Positions 54,342-61,332 of a DNA stretch of 64,000 bases are shown in pieces (position 1 is the first letter of the stretch; every line of letters starts with the position of its first letter). The notes beneath the pieces were generated by a model. It searched no databases. It saw only the letters and a list, made by a program, of their open reading frames with translations, and was not told the origin of the DNA. Position numbers and translations under genes: made by a program. The stretch is from JAWXBG01 sp044375415 (lineage in GTDB: Bacteria; Bacteroidota; Bacteroidia; Flavobacteriales_D; Sanyastnellaceae), in NCBI GenBank assembly GCA_044375415.1, contig JBILMS010000010.1, positions 1-64,000 of the forward strand, read 5' to 3'.

Positions 54342-54620
54342 ATGGGCAATTGGATTAGTGTTGAAACCGAAATTCCACCTCACAATGAGCGCGTCCTCGC
54401 ATATGTTCCGGGCAATGTAGTTTTTTTACCGGGCAAAACTGGAGAATTCGAAAAACGCGAGTGTATTGTATTGCGATTGCAGCATGATTTTTACCCCGCC
54501 GGATCCGAAAGATTTGCGAAACACGGCCCTCATTTCTGGCAAGGCGAAGGCAACAGCAATCATTTTTTTAAAGACGTATCCCACTGGATGAAACTACCAA
54601 CTGCACCCAATTCAAATTGA
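54342..54620 (+). CDS. DUF551 family protein
   Basis: A 92-residue protein with the DUF551 pattern: an N-terminal WISVETEIPPHNERVLAY and a C-terminal HWMKLP. The family is common in phages and plasmids but is found here in a plain chromosomal setting. The role is unknown. The gene follows yfiT by five bases. Its TGA is embedded in a CAAATTGA sequence at the edge of the repeat block that follows. Confidence 0.8.
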   Translation: MGNWISVETEIPPHNERVLAYVPGNVVFLPGKTGEFEKRECIVLRLQHDFYPAGSERFAKHGPHFWQGEGNSNHFFKDVSHWMKLPTAPNSN

Positions 54621-54672
54621 AAATTGAAAATGAAAAATGAATATCCCTATAATCGAAGTGCAATCTTCAACC

Positions 54673-54822
54673 CATCATCCATCACCCATCACCCATCACC
54701 CCCTTCGGCAAGCTCAGGGACACGGCTTCGCTCGGGGACCGATGTTCTCTTAGTATTCTAAAACCTCGGCTCCGCTCGGTTTGCATCCATCACCTATAAC
54801 CCATAACCCATCACCCAAAACC
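54673..54822. repeat. Composite repeat: heptamers, palindromic blocks, heptamers
   Basis: Four 7-bp units of CATCACC type lie at 54673-54700. A CCCTTCGGCAAGCTCAGGGA palindrome-like unit follows (54701-54720), then a 20-bp block (54723-54742) and a 23-bp block (54761-54783), both identical to blocks at 61198 and 61235. Five heptamers of the form YATMACC end it (54788-54822). The DUF1572 ATG comes eight bases later. The 54621-54830 gap holds no gene. Confidence 0.85.
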
Positions 54823-54830
54823 ATTAATAT

Positions 54831-55382
54831 ATGTCCGTCTCCTCAAACTACATACAAAACTCCCGCACCCTATTTCGCTACTACAAGGACTTGGCAGAAA
54901 AGGCTATGATTCAAGTAGAAGAGAAAAGACTCTTTTGGGCTTTTAACAACGACTCCAATAGCATCGCATTAATTGTCCAACATATAAGTGGAAATATGCT
55001 TTCGCGTTTCACCAATTTTTATGATGAAGACGGAGAGAAAAGCTGGCGCAATCGCGATGGGGAATTTGAACAGCGTTTTACATCTTCAGAAGAGATGATG
55101 AAACATTGGGAAGATGCGTGGAATGTCTTTTTCAAAGTGTTAGATAATCTCAAAGAAGAAGATTTAGAAAAAATTGTATACATCAGAAATGAAGGTCATA
55201 CAGTGCTTGAGGCATTGAATCGACAATTGGCCCATTACAGCTATCACATCGGTCAGATCGTTTTCTTATCGAAAATGGTAGCAGCCGATGGTTGGAAAAG
55301 CTTGAGTATACCGAAAAAGGGATCGGAGGCATTTAATCACGAAAAATTCAGTCAGGAAAAAGGGCGTAGAAACTTCATTTAG
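54831..55382 (+). CDS. DUF1572 family DinB-fold protein
   Basis: A 183-residue DinB-like helical bundle with ALIVQHISGNMLSRFTNF and HYSYHIGQIVFLSKM, which hold the metal-binding His residues typical of the superfamily. The family is annotated DUF1572, with no firm substrate. It is the second DinB-fold protein within 1.5 kb. It starts eight bases after the heptamer array. Cytoplasmic. Confidence 0.87.
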   Translation: MSVSSNYIQNSRTLFRYYKDLAEKAMIQVEEKRLFWAFNNDSNSIALIVQHISGNMLSRFTNFYDEDGEKSWRNRDGEFEQRFTSSEEMMKHWEDAWNVFFKVLDNLKEEDLEKIVYIRNEGHTVLEALNRQLAHYSYHIGQIVFLSKMVAADGWKSLSIPKKGSEAFNHEKFSQEKGRRNFI

Positions 55383-55435
55383 GGTATGGTTTCTCTTTCA
55401 TTCTGAGGATCAATCGTTTTTTGCACGCAATCCTG

Positions 55436-55443
55436 TATTTTCG
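55436..55443 (+). promoter_or_regulatory. Putative -7 box TATTTTCG
   Basis: TATTTTCG, the TTCG variant of the -7 element, lies 17 bases upstream of the M1 peptidase ATG at 55461. No TTTG with proper spacing is seen. Confidence 0.4.
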
Positions 55444-55460
55444 CGATTCATTAAGAAAAC

Positions 55461-57335
55461 ATGAAGCAGAGAATACTTTGGAAATGTCTGGTGCTAGGGG
55501 CCATGCTCTTTTCTACGAATATCCAAGCCAAAAAGGTAAAAGACCCTTATTGGCAGCAACGGGCCAATTATAAAATCAATGCGAGACTAAATACGGAGAG
55601 ACATCTGATCTCCGGCGATGAGGAAATTGTTTATTACAACAATAGCCCTGAAACGATCGATCGAGTTTATTTCCATTTATATTTTAATGCCTTTCGTCCG
55701 GGAAGTAGTATGGACGTTCGTTCCAGGGTCATTGTTGATCCGGATGGCAGAGTGGGTAGTCGTATTTTAAATCTCAAAACAGATGAGCAGGGCCTTCTTC
55801 ATGTTGTTTCCTTTAAGCAGAATGGCAAAACGGCCGTTTCTATGAGAGAGAGCGAGACCATTTTAGAAGTCATTTTACCTCAACCCATAAAACCGGGAGG
55901 GAAGTCCACTTTTGAACTTGCGTTTGAAGGTCAAGTTCCTTTGCAGGTTCGCAGATGTGGTCGCGATAATAAAGAGGGTATCGATTACAGTATGAGTCAA
56001 TGGTATCCAAAATTGTGTGAATTTGACGCTTGGGGTTGGCATACGGATACATATATAGGACGGGAGTTTTACGGTGTTTGGTCAGATTTTGAAGTAAATA
56101 TTACTTTGCCAAGTGAGTATGTATTGGGAGCAACGGGCATTCTGCAAAATGGCGATGAGATAGGATATGGTTATGAAAAAATTCCGGGTAAAGTAAAGTC
56201 GTTAAAAAAGAATGGAAAACCATACCCTTTCAATACTTGGAAATGGAAAGCTGAAAATGTTCACGACTTCATGTGGGCAGCAGACCCCGATTATCGTCAC
56301 GATCAGATGCAAGTTCCGGGTGGACCGATGATGCATTTTTTATATCAGGATACCCCCGAGTATGGCCAGACATGGCGTGATGCACAAGCCCTGATGGTAA
56401 AGGGATTTGAATTGATGAGCAAAAAATTCGGACAATATCCATATCCACAGTTTAGTGTTATTCAAGGTGGTGACGGTGGTATGGAATATCCAATGGCCAC
56501 TTTGGTAACAGGGAATCGAAAGGCCCCAAGTTTAGTCGGTGTAGTTATGCACGAAGGTGCGCACGCTTGGTATCATGGAGTACTTGGATTTAATGAAAGC
56601 AAATATTTTTGGATGGATGAAGGATTTACAAGTTTTGCTTCCGGTGAGGTGATGGATCAACTTTTCCCTCTGAACAAAGACGAACATCGCGATTCGTATA
56701 ACGGATATATCCGAATTGTAAAAGACAGCATGGAGGAAGCACTTGATACACATGCCGATCATTTCATTACGAACTACGCCTATGGCACTGCAGCGTACAG
56801 CAAAGGTGAGGTCTATCTTGCACAATTGGCATTTCTTCTGGGACGAGATGTTTTTGATCGTGCCATGATTCGCTTTTTTAATGAATGGAAGTTTAAACAT
56901 CCCGATGATCGAGCTTTGATACGAATTATGGAGCAAGAAAGCGGCTTGGAGCTTGACTGGTACAACGAGTATTTTGTGCACACGACAAAAACAATTGACT
57001 ATGCAATCGATACGGCCTATGAGGATGGAACGGGTACTCAGGTCGTTCTAAATCGAATCGGATATATGCCAACTCCCCTCGATGTATGGGTGTTTAAAAA
57101 AGATGGTACATCAACGAAATACCATATCCCATTAGATTTGATGAGGGGTAATCGTGCATTGAAAGATGAAGTTCAGGCACCTGTTTGGCCTTGGGTTTAT
57201 CCTGCTTTCGGATTGAGCATCAGCGAAAGTATGTCGGACATTTTGATCATTGAAATTGATCCACTTTTAGGTATGGCCGATGTAGATCACAAAAACAATG
57301 TTTTTCCAAGACCGGAAGAAGAAATTAAAAACTAG
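55461..57335 (+). CDS. M1 family metallopeptidase, exported
   Basis: A 624-residue zinc aminopeptidase with a signal peptide (VLGAMLFSTNIQA). The zinc motif is HEGAH (364-368), with Glu387 in FWMDEGFTSF as third ligand. The exopeptidase motif appears as GGMEYPMATL (variant of GxMEN). It should remove N-terminal residues from peptides in the periplasm. No sorting domain is present. It is followed after five bases by bioY, with which it may share a transcript. Confidence 0.93.
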   Translation: MKQRILWKCLVLGAMLFSTNIQAKKVKDPYWQQRANYKINARLNTERHLISGDEEIVYYNNSPETIDRVYFHLYFNAFRPGSSMDVRSRVIVDPDGRVGSRILNLKTDEQGLLHVVSFKQNGKTAVSMRESETILEVILPQPIKPGGKSTFELAFEGQVPLQVRRCGRDNKEGIDYSMSQWYPKLCEFDAWGWHTDTYIGREFYGVWSDFEVNITLPSEYVLGATGILQNGDEIGYGYEKIPGKVKSLKKNGKPYPFNTWKWKAENVHDFMWAADPDYRHDQMQVPGGPMMHFLYQDTPEYGQTWRDAQALMVKGFELMSKKFGQYPYPQFSVIQGGDGGMEYPMATLVTGNRKAPSLVGVVMHEGAHAWYHGVLGFNESKYFWMDEGFTSFASGEVMDQLFPLNKDEHRDSYNGYIRIVKDSMEEALDTHADHFITNYAYGTAAYSKGEVYLAQLAFLLGRDVFDRAMIRFFNEWKFKHPDDRALIRIMEQESGLELDWYNEYFVHTTKTIDYAIDTAYEDGTGTQVVLNRIGYMPTPLDVWVFKKDGTSTKYHIPLDLMRGNRALKDEVQAPVWPWVYPAFGLSISESMSDILIIEIDPLLGMADVDHKNNVFPRPEEEIKN

Positions 57336-57340
57336 TTTAA

Positions 57341-57907
57341 GTGCTGAATAACTATCTACGTTTTGGAAGTAATCCCACCATCGACTTTTTAATTAAAGTC
57401 GCACTTTGTACTTTGCTATTATCCATGGGAGGATCTGTTATTATCAGAAAGGAATTGAATGTTCCTATCACACTTCAGAGCTTACTGGTTTTGCTTCCTG
57501 CGATTTGGTTTGGATGGAGAGTTGGTTTGCTTACTGTAGTGCTGTATATACTTGCAGGAGGATTTGGTCTCCCGGTTTTTGCAGGTGGAACATCGGGCTG
57601 GGAGAAGATTATAAATCCTGCCTCTGCAGGATTTTTCTGGGGTTTTATTCTCGCTGCAATTATCACTGGATATATATCTGAACGAATCAAACCTCAAGAG
57701 CAGTTGAAGAATATCGGGCTCTGGTTTTTAGGACATATTGTAATCTTAGGTTCGGGTGTTTTATGGATCATGCAAATACGCGATGACTCTTGGTTGATCG
57801 TGGAGCAAACAGCTCCGGGATTAGCCTTGAAAGCAGCAGTGGGTTATTTTTTCACTCAATTGGTCTTTAGAATGTTGGTATCGCGTCAAACCTATTATCA
57901 GAAGTAA
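57341..57907 (+). CDS. bioY: Biotin transporter BioY
   Basis: A 188-residue multi-pass protein: the substrate-binding S component of an ECF-type biotin transporter. The BioY signature includes VPITLQSLLVLLPAIWFG, LYILAGGFGLPVFAGG and NPASAGFFWGFILAA. GTG 57341 is the only sensible start. No EcfA or EcfT gene is adjacent, so it may act alone or use a shared ECF module. It overlaps the next methyltransferase by one base (TAATG). Confidence 0.94.
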   Translation: MLNNYLRFGSNPTIDFLIKVALCTLLLSMGGSVIIRKELNVPITLQSLLVLLPAIWFGWRVGLLTVVLYILAGGFGLPVFAGGTSGWEKIINPASAGFFWGFILAAIITGYISERIKPQEQLKNIGLWFLGHIVILGSGVLWIMQIRDDSWLIVEQTAPGLALKAAVGYFFTQLVFRMLVSRQTYYQK

Positions 57908-58803
57908 TGTCGACAAGCAATTTGAAGTTTCATTTATTAAGTCCCAGAAAGTTCCCTGACTACGAATTGCTCGATGTAGGTGCTTTCGAAAAATTGGAAC
58001 GCTTTGGTCAGTACATCACCATTCGCCCGGAGCCACAAGCAGTATGGACGAAACGTTGGACGGATGAGGAGTGGAAGAAAAGAGCACATGTTCAATTTGT
58101 GCAACGCAGCAGCAACAGCGGCGAATGGCTTAAATTGAAAAAGATGCCCGATCAATGGACCATGAAGTACATTTTGCCGGATGCATCTGAAATTGTCTTC
58201 CGTTTAGGTCTTACCGCTTTTAAACATGTAGGAATTTTTCCAGAGCAATGTGTCAACTGGGATTTTATATCGGAGTCTCTTCGATCGATGCAGACAAAAA
58301 ACCCGAAGGTTTTAAATCTATTTGCATACACAGGAGGAGCCACTTTGGCCGCTAGATCTGCCGGAGCAGAAGTAACCCATGTCGACAGTATAAAACAAGT
58401 AGTAACATGGGCGAATGAAAATATGACTTTAAGTAAGTTGGACAACATTCGATGGATGGTGGAAGATGCCTTGAAGTTTGTTCAGCGCGAGGAGAGAAGA
58501 GGGAGTACGTATCACGGAATCATAATGGATCCTCCTGCTTTTGGACATGGTCCGAAGGGGGAAAAATGGAAACTCGAAGAACACATTTTGCCACTTGTAG
58601 ATAGTGCCTTAAAGTTGCTGGCGCCTGAAGAACACTTCCTTATTTTAAATGCATATAGTCTCGGATTGTCAGCTTTAATTATGGATAATTTATTGCTGTC
58701 TAAAGCAGGGAAATCGCTTCAAAGAGGAGAGCTTTACTTGCAAGCTACTTCAGGTGCAGTGTTGCCACTGGGTGTCTTCGGTAGGTTTTGTCAATTGAAA
58801 TGA
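57907..58803 (+). CDS. Class I SAM-dependent methyltransferase, RlmI-like catalytic domain
   Basis: A 298-residue methyltransferase of the COG1092 type without an N-terminal PUA domain. Motifs are VLNLFAYTGGATLAA (SAM site) and MDPPAFGHGPKGEKW. The likely substrate is rRNA or tRNA, but it is not certain. It overlaps bioY by one base, which suggests translational coupling although the functions look unrelated. Cytoplasmic. Confidence 0.86.
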   Translation: MSTSNLKFHLLSPRKFPDYELLDVGAFEKLERFGQYITIRPEPQAVWTKRWTDEEWKKRAHVQFVQRSSNSGEWLKLKKMPDQWTMKYILPDASEIVFRLGLTAFKHVGIFPEQCVNWDFISESLRSMQTKNPKVLNLFAYTGGATLAARSAGAEVTHVDSIKQVVTWANENMTLSKLDNIRWMVEDALKFVQREERRGSTYHGIIMDPPAFGHGPKGEKWKLEEHILPLVDSALKLLAPEEHFLILNAYSLGLSALIMDNLLLSKAGKSLQRGELYLQATSGAVLPLGVFGRFCQLK

Positions 58804-58808
58804 CCGAC

Positions 58809-60464
58809 TCACTTCACAATTTTAAACGTCCCTTTGTAGTCGCCACTTCGAATAGTAAGCAGGTAAAAACCATTTGAGATGTCAGGTCGAATTGTATGAT
58901 GAACGACGCTTTGTTTTTCACCCGATAAAGCACCTTCCCATGTCTCGATAATTGCACCTTTATTATCAATTAATTCGGCGTATAGATCCGGTCCAAGTTC
59001 AATGGTAGTGGCGATGTTTATGCTGTCTTCGATTCGAGTGGGCCAAACCACAAATGGATTTGACTCATTAGCATTTTCAACTGAAGATAAAATCTGATAG
59101 GCTAAATAAAAATTTGGTATTCCATATCCAAGTGAATCATTCGGATTGGAAAACAAATGAGCACTCTGTTCGATCGCTCTGAAAATTTCCATATTGTTTT
59201 TCTCAGGGAATGATTGCCAAAGACAAGCTGCCATTCCGGCGATTAAAGGTGAACTAAATGAAGTGCCATTTCCTCGGGATATAGTACTATCGAGGGCTGC
59301 GAATACACATTGCAAGCCCATTGCGGATACATTGGGTTTCACATCTCCATCGCTGCTTGGTCCGAAGGAAGAGAAAAAGGCATGCACCCTGTTTTCATCC
59401 ACAGCACCAATACACAAAACAGAGTCGCCGTCACTTGGTGCAGTGATATAGCGCCATTCATTATTTCCGGAATTTCCGGCGCTATTTACTACCAAAATTC
59501 CTTTCGCCGCTGCGATGTCCGCTGAGATACTGATGCGAGTTGTATTGCCGTCCATGTCCGCATACGTGTGATTTTGCAGACTGTCGTCGAACAAACTATA
59601 ACCGAGACTGGAGTTGATAATATCGACACCCAAGCTGTCACAAACTTCCATGGCCGCTACCCAATTATCTTCTTCAATAACGAATTCCCAAGAAGGGTCT
59701 TCTGTTCTGAACAGATAATAGGAGGCAAGGGGTGCTGCACCCATAAGTGAATCCGGAATTATGCCGGACATGATACTCCACACATAAGTTCCATGATTGC
59801 TCAAACCATACACTTGATCATCTCCAAAAACAAAATCGCGCACTCCCAAAATTAGGTTCGATGATCGTAGATGTTGGAAGCATGGTAGGATATCCGCTTC
59901 ATTCCATCCGGCATCTAAAACGGCTATGTGCATACCTTGTCCGTAAAGATTCATCTCATGCAACAAGTGACCATTAAGCATTTCAATTTGACGAAAGGAA
60001 GGGCCGTATTCGTTTTTAATGGCTTCAGTACCCTGATCCCTGAAAGTGATTTCTTCTTCTTCAATACGGGTTTTGTTGGGTTGAATAAAAGACTCAACTT
60101 TTCTGGTTTCAACAACAAAAGGAAGTAAAGCTATCTCTTCGATTAGTGTGGTGTCTAAGGTAAAAATGGTGATAGCATTAAACCACTTGCTGCGATTAAC
60201 CACTTGAGCAAAACCGAGGTCGAGAACTTGTTGAACATAAGTTTCGTCGATCGGGAGATCTTTTTCATCAAAGCCGATTCCAAAACGAATACGCCTTTCG
60301 ATGCATTTGGGCGAGAGAAAATTTTCCGGTTGATTTATGCTTTGAGGGACATTGTCTTTATCTGAAAACTGTATCCAATACCTTCCGGGAGCAGTTTGTG
60401 CCTTTAAGTTTTCGGATAAAACGGCAAGGAGAATTAACAAAAGAGATATTCTAAACAACTTCAT
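58809..60464 (-). CDS. S8 family serine protease with T9SS type A-like sorting domain
   Basis: With start at 60464 the product is 551 residues with a signal peptide (RISLLLILLAVLSENLKAQ). An upstream in-frame start at 60521 adds only 19 residues. The subtilisin triad is Asp184 in AVLDAGW, His224 in SNHGTYVW and Ser402 in NGTSFSSP, with Asn331 for the oxyanion hole. The N-terminal region (about 25-150) looks like an inhibitor propeptide. The C-terminal 80 residues (FVVWPTRIED, ending NGFYLLTIRSGDYKGTFKIVK-like) form a sorting domain. An exported protease that could degrade proteins outside the cell. Confidence 0.9.
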   Translation of the reverse strand: MKLFRISLLLILLAVLSENLKAQTAPGRYWIQFSDKDNVPQSINQPENFLSPKCIERRIRFGIGFDEKDLPIDETYVQQVLDLGFAQVVNRSKWFNAITIFTLDTTLIEEIALLPFVVETRKVESFIQPNKTRIEEEEITFRDQGTEAIKNEYGPSFRQIEMLNGHLLHEMNLYGQGMHIAVLDAGWNEADILPCFQHLRSSNLILGVRDFVFGDDQVYGLSNHGTYVWSIMSGIIPDSLMGAAPLASYYLFRTEDPSWEFVIEEDNWVAAMEVCDSLGVDIINSSLGYSLFDDSLQNHTYADMDGNTTRISISADIAAAKGILVVNSAGNSGNNEWRYITAPSDGDSVLCIGAVDENRVHAFFSSFGPSSDGDVKPNVSAMGLQCVFAALDSTISRGNGTSFSSPLIAGMAACLWQSFPEKNNMEIFRAIEQSAHLFSNPNDSLGYGIPNFYLAYQILSSVENANESNPFVVWPTRIEDSINIATTIELGPDLYAELIDNKGAIIETWEGALSGEKQSVVHHTIRPDISNGFYLLTIRSGDYKGTFKIVK

Positions 60465-60552
60465 TTTACAAAACTGCATTATTTGAGGCCTTAATATAAG
60501 AAAAAAAACTCGAATTATCAAATTCCTGCATGGAGTAATGTGTTGAAATAAA

Positions 60553-60587
60553 GCGTTTTAAAAAACGCATTACGTGAGGTATCTTCG
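60553..60587 (+). promoter_or_regulatory. Inverted repeat and -7 box TATCTTCG upstream of the DUF6438 gene
   Basis: GCGTTTT (60553-60559) and AAAACGC (60562-60568) form a 7-bp inverted repeat that covers the -33 position. TATCTTCG at 60580-60587 is a TTCG-type -7 box 41 bases before the ATG. The inverted repeat could be an operator. A weak GGCAG/CTGCC hairpin (60601-60619) lies in the leader. Confidence 0.4.
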
Positions 60588-60628
60588 CGACCCCAATTGA
60601 GGCAGGGATTTTGTCTGCCCACAAAACA

Positions 60629-61189
60629 ATGAAAACAAATAAAACGTTCAATTTCTTAGTCGTTTCTTTGGTTGTCTTCATAATTGCTGCGTGTGGCAAT
60701 AAAAAGGAAGTTGCCATGGACAGTCAATCGGCAGTGGAAACGACCGAAACTCTAGCAGACAAAGCGCCGAAGTTAGAGGAGGAGAATCGAGACAGTACGT
60801 TTCTAATTTATCAGCGAACTCCTTGTTTTGGCATGTGTCCGTATTTCAATTTGACGATTTATGAAAGCGGATATTGTGTGTATGAAGGCAAAAATTTTGT
60901 CGATATGGTCGGATTTTACCACACACGTGTAGATATGTCCGTTCTTCAAAATATTAAAGAAACAGCGGAACGCATCCAATACTTTAGCTTGGCGGATAGC
61001 TATGACAATCCGCATGTTACCGACCTTCCGACAACCACTACAGGAATCAAAAATGGCGAAAAGATGAAAACAGTTGCAGCCCGATATAAATCACCGAAAG
61101 AACTTCAAGAGTTGTATCAAGTTTTGGATGAAATGATAGAAGCAGCCACATGGACATCGATGGCAGAAAAGAAGAAAATGCAAAATTGA
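60629..61189 (+). CDS. DUF6438 lipoprotein
   Basis: A 186-residue protein with lipobox VVFIIAACGNK, starting at ATG 60629. The mature region has the DUF6438 phrase TPCFGMCPYFNLTIYESGYCVYEGK, whose Cys residues may pair. The role is unknown. It lies divergently from the subtilase and is separated from the S46 peptidase gene by a composite repeat. Its TGA stands in an AAATTGA context at the left edge of that repeat, just as in the DUF551 gene. Confidence 0.82.
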   Translation: MKTNKTFNFLVVSLVVFIIAACGNKKEVAMDSQSAVETTETLADKAPKLEEENRDSTFLIYQRTPCFGMCPYFNLTIYESGYCVYEGKNFVDMVGFYHTRVDMSVLQNIKETAERIQYFSLADSYDNPHVTDLPTTTTGIKNGEKMKTVAARYKSPKELQELYQVLDEMIEAATWTSMAEKKKMQN

Positions 61190-61192
61190 AAA

Positions 61193-61321
61193 CCCCTCGG
61201 CTTCGCTCGGGGACCGAGAAATTAAAGTACCCAAAAACCTCGGCTCCGCTCGGTTTGAAGAACAATTATCAACGCAAACTCAAATTCATAATTTATAACT
61301 CATAACTCATAATCCATAATT
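61193..61321. repeat. Composite repeat, second copy: palindromic blocks plus heptamers
   Basis: The 20-bp block at 61198-61217 and the 23-bp block at 61235-61257 are identical to those at 54723 and 54761. After a 29-base spacer, five 7-bp units of type YATAAYY run from 61287 to 61321. The S46 peptidase ATG follows 11 bases later. The repeat holds no gene. Confidence 0.85.
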
Positions 61322-61332
61322 TACTCTTGTTC

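Noticed and set aside
54673..54822. A CRISPR-like array of short repeats
   Set aside because: The units are 7 bp with no spacers, and no cas genes are present. It is a tandem repeat.
56532..56981. A 149-codon open frame antisense to the M1 peptidase gene
   Set aside because: The sense strand carries the HEGAH zinc motif across this stretch, so the antisense frame is a shadow.
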